In this document: positions 1-9,000 of the stretch, one piece after another
How the letters are laid out: each line of letters starts with the position of its first letter
How positions within the stretch are numbered: the stretch's first letter is position 1
Assembly (NCBI RefSeq): GCF_002079055.1
Contig: NC_047493.1
Coordinates: 992,001 to 1,056,000, forward strand
Direction of reading: 5' to 3'
Length of the DNA stretch: 64,000 bases
DNA from: Saccharomyces paradoxus
Lineage: Eukaryota; Ascomycota; Saccharomycetes; Saccharomycetales; Saccharomycetaceae
The notes under the pieces: model-generated
Databases searched by the model: none
What the model was told of the DNA's origin: nothing
Seen by the model: only the letters and a program-made list of their open reading frames with translations
Program-made: the position numbers and the translations under genes

Positions 1-493
1 AATCGCGCGGAATATGCTTTTGAGCCAACGCTACAGCGTTGTGAACTTTAGATGGTAATTCTGGGAATTTAGATTGGACCAAAGAAGAATCTAATGCATA
101 AACATTAGCAAACAGAATCAAATCTGTAGCAGTTAATGGTTCTTTCAATTCGATCAAGTAGTTTTCAATGGCCTTATTTGTCAAAACCTCTACATGTTGT
201 TGAGGTAATTCTTCATGATATAACAGGTTTTGTAAAGATGCCAATGCAAATTGGTACTTGTCAGAAGTTTGACCTTCAAAATCTTCCATGACGTATCTTA
301 GAATAGCATTAGCATCAAATAAGAAGAACGGTTCCTTTGCATTGCGCAATTCCATGGTTGCGTTATCATTGTCAACTTCAAGCTTTAAATTTTTGCTTGC
401 AAATTCGAGCGCTAGGGCAATCTTCAAATTGTTTGCTAGCTGCAAATGAGCGGGGTGTTTCTTTGATTTATCAAAAGAAATATGGAAAGACAT
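1..493 (-). CDS. MES1: Methionyl-tRNA synthetase, N-terminal part (runs off left edge)
   Basis: This is the first 164 codons of cytosolic methionyl-tRNA synthetase, read leftward from the ATG at 491-493 and cut by the window edge. The protein begins MSFHISFDKSKKHPAH, which I recognise as yeast Mes1. The visible part is the GST-like N-terminal appendix. In yeast this part docks on the cofactor Arc1 together with glutamyl-tRNA synthetase. The catalytic Rossmann fold lies outside the window. It is divergent from the next gene across an 800 bp gap. Identification is by sequence recognition and by synteny with chromosome VII; the start is the first ATG and fits the known N-terminus. Confidence 0.96.
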   Translation of the reverse strand, partial: MSFHISFDKSKKHPAHLQLANNLKIALALEFASKNLKLEVDNDNATMELRNAKEPFFLFDANAILRYVMEDFEGQTSDKYQFALASLQNLLYHEELPQQHVEVLTNKAIENYLIELKEPLTATDLILFANVYALDSSLVQSKFPELPSKVHNAVALAQKHIPRD

Positions 494-1293
494 ACTTGTT
501 CTAAATTTTCGCTCCTTTTTCACGTTTTATTCCTCCACAAAGGTACATATTTGGAAGCAAATCATCTTCAACATTAGACATCGAAGAATATTTGTCATAG
601 TCATTTTTTTTTTCGTTCTCTCTTTCGATAAGTTGCGTACAGCAATTTTTTCCGCCTCCGAAATTATTCGTGCCTCGTGACATTAAGAATAAGTGACTTG
701 ACCCGGGCAATGCATAATCGTTTCGGCGGCTAACAAGCATAAGCATAGAAAGCCAACAGATCAACAAAATACACCATTATCATCGAGCTATACATTCTCG
801 ACAAAGTGCTTACTAAAAAATTTCTCAAATTGACTTATACTATACCGAATCTTTTGACCTCCTTGTTCTTTAAATCCCTTCTCTCCACAGGTTCTTATTC
901 TCGTCTGCAACAACTAGTGCTTCAGAGTTACTGTTATCAAAATCTTTCTTCAATTTGTACGACAATCTCCGCTGTAGCTAAAAGGTTATTCATAATTCGT
1001 TTTCATCTCTAGGACATTTTATAATTGTATTTAATTCCTATCAACAGAACTAACCCAGAAGGTTTCAGGATATTATTTTTCCGTCTTCCTTTTATTGAAA
1101 AAAAATTGATATCTAAAACACCGGGTAATGTCAGGATTTTATTTTTATCGGCACGGCTGCATAGCGAAGGGTCCATTGGCAAAAGTAAAAAGAAATCGCA
1201 GAAAGTATAGTGAGGGGATTGAAAGTTTAAGAAGAGGTGAAACAATATCTACCAGGCCCAAGATATTCAATTTATAAAAAAATTGCTACAAAA
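494..1293. other. Divergent intergenic region, MES1 / YGR266W
   Basis: This is 800 bp between two divergent start codons. It holds the two promoters and short open frames with no recognisable product. The one site I can name is a perfect Ume6-type URS1 at 723-732. An open frame runs upstream of YGR266W from a GTG at 1237, but the first ATG in it is at 1294. Confidence 0.7.
723..732 (+). promoter_or_regulatory. URS1-like Ume6 site
   Basis: TCGGCGGCTA matches the URS1 core that is bound by the Zn2Cys6 repressor Ume6. It lies 230 bp upstream of MES1 and about 560 bp upstream of YGR266W. The motif match is seen; binding is inferred. Confidence 0.5.
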
Positions 1294-3411
1294 ATGGGTG
1301 CTATGACGGGTGCTACAAGCTGGTTCGACGATTGGAACGCTGAGGCTCTTTATAAAGACGACGTCACTGGCTGTGATGACTGTTCCGAAACTTCGCCAAT
1401 TCCTAAGTCGGGTATTATCTGTGGACCTATATTAAGACTCATTAACATGGATTTTAAGGAAAAAACGTACGAAGGATCTGTTATGATGGTAGTCAAAGGT
1501 GAGGAAAACTTTCCGAAAATTGCTTACCAGCAAGGACCTTCATTGCCCTCTGACAATGAGGACATTGAAATTAGCGAGGCATCCTTCGATGGTAAACTTT
1601 TCCATAAGGACAATTTAAAAAATGATGATATATGGTTTTATAGGTATGAGATTAAGTTGCCGATGTTCAACTATGAGCAAATGGTTAAATATTCCGTTGA
1701 CGGTAGAACAGAACCACATTACAGGTTCTTCGTGCCCTCTTTCACTCAAAACTCGAACGTTATTTCCTATTCATGCAATGGATTTTCACTGAGCGTAGAT
1801 ACATCCAAGTTCAAGGGTTCCTTGTGGTATGATGTCCTTAAGAAGCATCAATACGTCCATTATCATGCTATTCTCGGCGGCGGTGACCAAATTTATTCTG
1901 ATAACATCAAACTGCATGCGCCCAATTTTAAAGCTTGGTTGGACACAAAGGATCCTATCAAGAAGTATAACACTCACACCACTGAGGAAACAAAAGAGCA
2001 GGTCAGGCAGTTTTATTTAGAACACTATTTAAACTGGTATGGTTATGGTCACTGGTATGGTTCCACCCCAAAATCTAAGACTACTCAAAAATGCTTTGTC
2101 AAATCATTAGCTTGTATTCCAGCCATTAATGTCTGGGACGACCACGATATTATTGATGGGTACGGCTCATACAACGATTCCTTCATGAAGACTGAAAATT
2201 TTTTGACGGTGGGAAGAATGGCTTATAGATACTATATGCTCTTCCAGCATCATGTCAGTGCTTCTAAGCAAGATGGTGATGACTTTGCGTATTTAAAGAG
2301 CAAACAATGGATCCTAGGTAATGAAAAAGGGAGTCCTTACATCGGTGAAAGGTCTCATTCTGTATTCTCTTGGCTCGGCCCGAAAATGGCCATGTTAGGC
2401 TTGGATTGTAGAACTGAGAGGAAATTACGTGAGATCTTCTCAGAAAGAAGTTATTCCTTGATTTGGGAGCGTCTCGAAAACGAAGTAAAAGTTTTGAAAG
2501 GCGGCCACTTACTGCTGATGCTAGGTATCCCCATCGCATATCCAAGGTTGGTGTGGTTAGAATGGCTTTTTACCTCAAAGCTGTTGGCTCCAATTAAATA
2601 TCTATCCAAAAAGGGGATAGTTGCCAATGGCTTCGTTAACGAATTTAATGGAGATGTAGAACTGCTAGATGACTTAAATGATCATTGGTGTGCGAGACAT
2701 CATAAAAAAGAAAGAAACTACTTAGTAATGAAATTGCAAGACATAGGTGCTAAATATGGTGTTAGAATAACAATCTTATCAGGCGATGTACATTTAGCAT
2801 CCGTCGGGAGATTCAGGGCAAAACGTCATAGACATCATCTCATCATGTCCGAGGAGAAGGAAAAGGAAAATGCCAAGATTATTGAAGAACCAACAAAAGA
2901 TGTGAGGCTGATGTTTAATATCATTGCTAGCGCCATAGTAAATACCCCACCACCAGATGCAATGGCCACCTTGTTGCAAAAAAGATGTCGCTTGCATCAT
3001 TTCGATGCGGAAACAGATGAAGATGCTGTACCAATTTTTACCAAGGAAGTGGACGGAATTCATAAACGTAAAGAATCGTGTTTCATGAACAAAAGAAACT
3101 GGTCAGATATTATACCTGTAGAAAATCTGTTGAATAATCCCCAATTGAGTAAAGAATTGGGCGTAAAGGTTGGCGATATAGTCGTTCCTGGCATTATCAC
3201 AGAAGAACAAAAGTTAAAGACCTTGGAAAATTGTGACCAAACGAACTCTTATCCAGTAACTTCTGGTGGCTTGTTTACCACCATTCACGTGGAAAGAGAT
3301 GCGAATCAAGCAAATTCGCAAACTGTGAGCTACGGTCTGCCCATTCCAGAATTGGAAGTCACTCGCGAAAGGTTGTCTCACACAGGCATCAAGCATTTGA
3401 ACATCACATAG
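1294..3411 (+). CDS. YGR266W: PhoD-like metallophosphatase-family protein (YGR266W)
   Basis: This protein of 705 aa starts at ATG 1294. The frame is open further up only through a GTG, and a second ATG at 1303 would give 702 aa; S. cerevisiae annotates about 701 aa. It is the YGR266W orthologue. Metal-binding motifs typical of PhoD-like phosphatases are visible: GDQIYSDN near residue 196, WDDHDIIDGYGS near 281 and LSGDVHLA near 494. The N-terminal 170 residues form the beta-rich leader usual for this group. There is no signal peptide. Two hydrophobic stretches near 420-450 could associate with membrane; the yeast protein is reported at the mitochondrial outer membrane and plasma membrane. The substrate is unknown. 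The family assignment comes from the motifs; any enzymatic activity is inferred. Confidence 0.9.
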   Translation: MGAMTGATSWFDDWNAEALYKDDVTGCDDCSETSPIPKSGIICGPILRLINMDFKEKTYEGSVMMVVKGEENFPKIAYQQGPSLPSDNEDIEISEASFDGKLFHKDNLKNDDIWFYRYEIKLPMFNYEQMVKYSVDGRTEPHYRFFVPSFTQNSNVISYSCNGFSLSVDTSKFKGSLWYDVLKKHQYVHYHAILGGGDQIYSDNIKLHAPNFKAWLDTKDPIKKYNTHTTEETKEQVRQFYLEHYLNWYGYGHWYGSTPKSKTTQKCFVKSLACIPAINVWDDHDIIDGYGSYNDSFMKTENFLTVGRMAYRYYMLFQHHVSASKQDGDDFAYLKSKQWILGNEKGSPYIGERSHSVFSWLGPKMAMLGLDCRTERKLREIFSERSYSLIWERLENEVKVLKGGHLLLMLGIPIAYPRLVWLEWLFTSKLLAPIKYLSKKGIVANGFVNEFNGDVELLDDLNDHWCARHHKKERNYLVMKLQDIGAKYGVRITILSGDVHLASVGRFRAKRHRHHLIMSEEKEKENAKIIEEPTKDVRLMFNIIASAIVNTPPPDAMATLLQKRCRLHHFDAETDEDAVPIFTKEVDGIHKRKESCFMNKRNWSDIIPVENLLNNPQLSKELGVKVGDIVVPGIITEEQKLKTLENCDQTNSYPVTSGGLFTTIHVERDANQANSQTVSYGLPIPELEVTRERLSHTGIKHLNIT

Positions 3412-3650
3412 CTTAATTTCATGATAATCACAAATTTCTGTTTACTAATTCAATCTTTTCCATCGATTACTTACGGATCGTTAGGTGCGATGCCGTACCT
3501 GAACTAAATGTATATACTAATTTTTGAAAAAAAAAGGCTCAGTTGTGCTTAATCTTTCTTTGGAAATTACTCAAACGAAGTTAATCCTGTATATCTCTAT
3601 TCATATAGTTAATACATACACGATATATCTTCGGTTTTATCTTCTTCCTT

Positions 3651-4382
3651 TTAAATACTTCTTCTTCCTAAAAGGGTTAAAAATTCTTCTCTTGTTTTAT
3701 GAGCCCTAAACCCTCCAAGCATACAGGAAGTTACCGTAGATGAACCCGTTTTTTGAATACCTCTTGAAACCATGCACATATGAGAAGCTTCCATAACAAC
3801 GGCTACACCTAATGGTTTTAGAATATCACTTAACGCCATTGCAATTTGCTTTGTAAGTCTTTCTTGAACCTGGAGCCTTCTAGCATACATTTCTGCCAAT
3901 CTGGCTAATTTACTTAACCCGATGACTTTTTTGTTTGGTATATATCCGATATGAACTTTACCAAAAAATGGCACTAAATGATGTTCACATAACGAGTAAA
4001 TTTCAATATCACGAACAATGACCATTTCATCATGATCTTCTTCAAATACAGCATTCTTAATGACATCGTCCATAATGTTTGTCTGGTAACCTTTAGTGAA
4101 ATACAGCATGGCTTTGGCGTACCTTTGTGGAGTATCTAGTAGACCTTCTCTATCGACATCTTCACCTAGTTCGGTCAAAATTGTCTTAATTGCGCCCGAA
4201 ATACGTTGGATTCGCTCCTTTTCCTCTCCTTCTGTTTCCTCTGCACGTTGTCTTGTTCCCACACTTGGCCAAGAAAAGCCATCTCTCTCAACAGGAGGAT
4301 TTAGGGTATATGGAGACGTGGGTCTAATGTTTAACGGGGTTTCATGTCTTTCTATTTCTTGTACTAATTGGATGTTGTGCAT
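3651..4382 (-). CDS. FOL2: GTP cyclohydrolase I
   Basis: Fol2 (243 aa) converts GTP to 7,8-dihydroneopterin triphosphate, the first step of folate synthesis in the cytosol. The frame extends upstream to 4613, but [17 protein letters not shown] at ATG 4380-4382 is the conserved start and gives the usual yeast length. The C-terminal two thirds is the GTP-CH-I fold. [18 protein letters not shown] carries the zinc and active-site Cys/His residues, and the second zinc Cys is in SSTVTSC near the end. The N-terminal 50 residues are a variable Pro/Glu-rich extension. A Gcn4/Bas1-type motif sits 47 bp upstream. Identity is near complete to the cerevisiae protein as I recall it. Confidence 0.97.
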   Translation of the reverse strand: MHNIQLVQEIERHETPLNIRPTSPYTLNPPVERDGFSWPSVGTRQRAEETEGEEKERIQRISGAIKTILTELGEDVDREGLLDTPQRYAKAMLYFTKGYQTNIMDDVIKNAVFEEDHDEMVIVRDIEIYSLCEHHLVPFFGKVHIGYIPNKKVIGLSKLARLAEMYARRLQVQERLTKQIAMALSDILKPLGVAVVMEASHMCMVSRGIQKTGSSTVTSCMLGGFRAHKTREEFLTLLGRRSI

Positions 4383-4428
4383 TTTGAAGTGATTGGATGT
4401 ATTGGTTCTAGCAAAAAATGAGTCACGC

Positions 4429-4435
4429 ACGCTAT
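4429..4435. promoter_or_regulatory. Gcn4/Bas1-type site in the FOL2 promoter
   Basis: TGAGTCA on the plus strand (TGACTCA toward FOL2) is the Gcn4 consensus and contains the Bas1 core TGACTC. It lies 47 bp upstream of the FOL2 ATG, inside the 320 bp gap 4383-4702 that separates FOL2 from the end of HUA1. Bas1 and Gcn4 control purine, one-carbon and amino-acid genes, which fits a GTP-consuming folate gene. Function here is inferred. Confidence 0.45.
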
Positions 4436-4702
4436 CACGACTAAGGATGGGATCGTAAAATATGTTATGAATGGATATTATGTCGATCAGACGATTGGCA
4501 CGGTACAAATAAATGAAAGAAGTCAAAGAAGGGCAAATCAGTCGGGTTATGTGATAAGTATTTAATAGACATGTTTGAGAATTAGGAGCAGTACAATATG
4601 CTTTTCTTCCCACAGTCGTTCGGTCTTTTTTTCTTTTCGGTGAGCGACACAGCTTTCCTACTGAGGCCGTACCGGGTCATCCAAATTCTAAATTTTCATG
4701 CG

Positions 4703-5299
4703 CTAATAGCGTTGAGGCTGGGAGATAATTCTGCCAACACCATGACACAGAGGACATATATCTTCATCTAACAGGAACCTGGTGCGCCCGGACCCTCTAC
4801 ATTCACCACATAGTACGCCTCCGAGGCGAGGGTCCCCCGGTTGAACATACAAGGGCCTATTACCCTGCCATGAGCTGGTGAATACGGGCATTGTGTAATT
4901 TGTGTAATATGTCGGTGCGGCAACAACGTTATTTTGAGGTGCAAACCTTCTCCAACATGATTTGCAAGATCGCCCATTCTTTATTTTGTAACCAGTATTT
5001 CCACACTTGGAACAGTAAAACCGCGGAGGATATGTCCAGGGCAAGCTTGGATTCTGTTGTGGCCTTGGTGGAGGGCGTGCGTGGGAACTTGAAGGCGCAT
5101 AAGAGTGGAACTGACCATGTGTATGGGACGAAGGTACTGATGGCACGGTCGAGGGCCTTTGTTGGGGTCTTTGTTGGGACCCTTGCGCCGCGCTAGGTGC
5201 TGGTCTTGGTGGTCGTGGCGGTTGGGATTGCAATCTCTCCTCTTCCTTGATTACGTCCTCGTAGCTCGGCAGCTCATCATCATATGTGTCTTTAGACAT
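4703..5299 (-). CDS. HUA1: Hua1, cytosolic zinc-finger-like adaptor linked to actin assembly
   Basis: This 198-aa protein has the same length as S. cerevisiae Hua1. It opens with an acidic stretch holding LPSYEDV, a PY-like motif of the kind bound by Rsp5 WW domains, then a Pro/Ser-rich disordered segment with polyproline PPRPPRP, then two Cys-rich modules. One is CSKCGNTGY...CKSCW at about residues 95-118. The other is CGECRGSGR...CPLCHGVGR at about 163-190, a DnaJ-type CxxCxGxG pattern that probably binds zinc. The disordered middle differs a lot from cerevisiae while the Cys modules are nearly unchanged. Its molecular role is poorly known. Confidence 0.95.
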   Translation of the reverse strand: MSKDTYDDELPSYEDVIKEEERLQSQPPRPPRPAPSAAQGSQQRPQQRPSTVPSVPSSHTHGQFHSYAPSSSHARPPPRPQQNPSLPWTYPPRFYCSKCGNTGYKIKNGRSCKSCWRRFAPQNNVVAAPTYYTNYTMPVFTSSWQGNRPLYVQPGDPRLGGVLCGECRGSGRTRFLLDEDICPLCHGVGRIISQPQRY

Positions 5300-6014
5300 A
5301 ATAGTATAGCTTATACCTATTGTGTGGGTTTTTTTGGTACAACTTAGTTCTTGACTTAGGGCCTCTTTATTCCCTTGATGGAAGTGACACTATTAAAAGA
5401 TAGAGGCGGAGGCTACTCCGTAGAAAATGACATATTCGTATATTATGTTATCTTCCCTGTATTAAAAGGGGGAAAGAGAAAAATAAATTAAAAAAGGCGA
5501 TCAAGCAATAGAGAAAACACTCTTGTGATGAGAAAGCACCAGATAAGCAGACGGGAGGGAATGGCAGCGGGATGTCAAGCCAAGCATACTTTCGCTAAAC
5601 TGACTTGAGAGGAATGCTGCGATTTGAAGGTGTTTTGAGGAGGAACTATGGCGGCCAGATACTCTTTTTTCACTTATGTGCGTGCTTTAATCTTTTGCAG
5701 CAGGACTTGTTGAGGCATTAGCCGCTGATGAATTTTTCTGCCTGAATAAACTTGAAAAATATCACTAAACACGTATTGTCTGTTATTTTGTACGGCAATG
5801 TGTGCGAAAAAGGACAAAGTGGTAGTAAAACAGCAATATTGGGACGAAAAGGAGCAGAAAAGGAACTGCGTAGGCTCTTTAAATAAAGCAAAACATCTGA
5901 AGGATCTTGCCTACTCTTTACTAACCAATTGTTATATTCAACACTCATAAAAGGAAGTTACCAGGGTCTATTTCTCTCTTCTCACTCTTTACTTACAACC
6001 AAGAAAGAAGGAAC
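5300..6014. other. Divergent intergenic region, HUA1 / YTA7
   Basis: This is 715 bp between divergent start codons. It contains only short frames that look random. Its notable site is a perfect inverted repeat at 5407-5420 (CGGAG-N4-CTCCG), with CGG triplets facing each other, a layout used by Zn2Cys6 factors. Confidence 0.6.
5407..5420. promoter_or_regulatory. CGGAG-N4-CTCCG inverted repeat, possible zinc-cluster site
   Basis: This is a perfect 5-bp inverted repeat around GCTA, so two CGG triplets face inward with 8 bp between them. Dimeric Zn2Cys6 regulators recognise such pairs with factor-specific spacing. I cannot assign this spacing to one factor. Confidence 0.35.
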
Positions 6015-9000
6015 ATGGCACGAAATTTAAGGAATAGACGCGGTAGCGATATTGAAGATACAAACAACGCAAAGATCGAGTATGAAACACAGATTAAAGA
6101 CGAAAATGGCATAATCCATACAACTTCTCGTTCTTTGAGGAAAATAAACTACGCAGAAATTGAGAAAGTGTTTGACTTTTTGGAAGATGACCAAGTTATG
6201 GACAACAATCAAAGTGAGGTCAAAGATGAGACACCCGTTGAGGTTACTAGTGACGAACATCGTGACAACAACAATAATGGCCATGATGAAGATGACGATG
6301 ATGTTGTACTACCACACAAATCCACTAGGATAAATGAGGAGTTTACTAATGAAAGAAATTTAAGAAAAAGAAAAGCGCATGATCCAGAGGAAGATGATGA
6401 AAGTTTTCATGAGGAAGATGTTGACGATGAGGAGGAGGAAGAAGAGGCAGATGAATTTGAGGATGAGTATTTGGATGAAGACTCGAAAGATAATAATCGT
6501 CGGCGCAGAGCGGCCGATAGGAAATTTGTAGTGCCAGACCCTGATGACGATGAAGAATACGATGAGGATGACGAAGAAGGAGATAGAATAAGTCACTCAG
6601 CTTCTTCCAAACGTTTGAAAAGAACAAGTTCTCGAAGAACAAGGTCCTCACGTCACCCAGAAACCCCACCACCGGTAAGAAGAGAATTAAGAAGTAGGAC
6701 AAGACATTCGCGTACTTCAAATGAAGAAAATGAAGACGTGAATGAAAATAACAGAAATGAAGCGTTAACTTTGGCTGATGAAATTAGGGAGTTACAGGAA
6801 GATAGTCCTATCAGGGAAAAAAGATTTCTTCGCGAAAGAACTAAACCAGTAAATTACAAATTACCACCACCACTAACAGCTAGCAACGCAGAGGAATTTA
6901 TGGATAAGAATAACAATGCACTTTCTTTTCATAACCCATCACCTGCACGGCGTGGTCGCGGTGGCTGGAATGCTAGTCAGAATTCTGGTCCAACAAGAAG
7001 GCTGTTCCCCACAGGTGGGCCATTTGGTGGTAATGACGTAACTACAATTTTTGGTAAGAACACAAACTTTTACAACCAAATCCCATCCGCATTCAATGAT
7101 AATGGCAACAATAAACTGATATTAGATTCCGATTCTTCTGATGATGAAATATTGCCTCTTGGCGTTACGCCAAAAATAAAGAAAGTAAACGCTCAAAAAA
7201 AGAAAAAGAAAAAACCAGAGATTGCAGATCTCGATCCATTAGGTGTTGATATGAACGTGAATTTTGACGATATAGGTGGTCTAGACAACTATATTGATCA
7301 ATTGAAGGAAATGGTGGCCTTACCGCTATTATACCCAGAATTATACCAAAATTTCAATATCACACCCCCACGGGGTGTTCTTTTCCATGGTCCGCCTGGT
7401 ACGGGTAAAACACTTATGGCAAGAGCGTTGGCAGCAAGTTGCTCTTCTAATGAGCGGAAGATCACATTTTTTATGCGTAAAGGTGCAGATATTTTATCCA
7501 AGTGGGTCGGTGAAGCTGAAAGACAACTCCGTTTGTTATTCGAAGAAGCCAAGAAGCATCAACCCTCCATCATTTTTTTTGATGAGATCGACGGGTTAGC
7601 GCCCGTGAGAAGTTCCAAACAAGAACAGATCCATGCTAGTATCGTGTCTACATTGTTGGCATTGATGGATGGTATGGACAACAGAGGTCAAGTAATTGTC
7701 ATTGGAGCCACAAATCGACCTGATGCAGTGGATCCCGCTTTAAGGAGGCCGGGGCGATTTGATAGAGAATTTTATTTTCCGTTACCTGATGTTAAAGCAC
7801 GTTTTAAGATTTTGCAAATTCAGACCAAGAGATGGAGTTCACCATTGTCGAGCGACTTCATCAATAAATTGGCTTTCTTGACTAAAGGTTATGGTGGTGC
7901 AGATCTGAGGTCTTTATGCACCGAAGCTGCTCTGATAAGTATACAAAGGAGCTTTCCCCAAATTTATAGATCAAATGATAAACTCCTAGTGGACCCTTCT
8001 AAGATTAAAGTCAAAGTTAGCGATTTCATGTTAGCTTTAAAAAAAATTGTTCCATCATCTGCGAGATCTACTGGTAGTTCTCCTCAGCCATTGCCTGAAT
8101 TAATCAAACCATTACTGTCGGATCAAGTTAATGATCTGAAGGATAAGCTGGACTATATGCTGAACATGAATGACACTGCTTTTCACAGAAATACATCATT
8201 GCTACAAAATTTCATTGATTATGAGGAGATCAGTGAAGAGGAAGAAGAGGAAGAGAAATGTAATAGGAACGATGATACAAACAGTTTTAAATCATACGAG
8301 TTTTTCCAATCGATGGCCGAATCACAAATTTGTAAGCCTCGGTTATTGATAAACGGACCCAAGGGAAATGGTCAACAATATGTCGGAGCCGCAATTTTAA
8401 ATTATTTAGAAGAATTCAATGTCCAAAACCTGGACTTGGCTTCTTTAGTTTCGGAAAGTTCTAGGACTATTGAAGCTGCCGTAGTACAAAGTTTTATGGA
8501 GGCAAAGAAAAGGCAACCTTCAGTTATATTCATTCCTAATTTGGACATTTGGATTAATACTATTCCAGCAAACGTTATTTTAGTCTTATCAGGCTTATTC
8601 AGGTCCTTACAAAGTAACGAAAGAATTCTTCTATTATGTCTGGCTGAAGATCTTGATATATCTGAAGCTGGGAATGGCATTTTGTCGGATTTCGCTTTTG
8701 ATAAAAATACCTTTCAACTCCATAAACCATCGGAAAATAATATAACAAAATACTTTTCTAACTTAATTGAACTATTGAAAACAAAACCAAGCAATATTCC
8801 CATGAAGAAGAGAAGAGTCAAACCCTTACCTGAGTTACAGAAAGTAAGTTTAAATGCGACATCAACAAATTTTGATGAAAATGGTAAGCCATTGTCTGAA
8901 AAAGAAGTACTAAGAAGGAAGTTGAAATCGTTCCAACACCAGGATATGAGATTAAAAAATGTGTTAAAAATCAAACTATCGGGCTTAATGGATCTTTTCA

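Noticed and set aside
501-767. 88-codon frame on the minus strand upstream of MES1
   Set aside because: It lies in the MES1/YGR266W promoter region, has no domain or homology, and its composition looks non-coding.
1237-1293. Upstream extension of YGR266W
   Set aside because: It begins with GTG and is not shared with the known protein; ATG 1294 is the first normal start.
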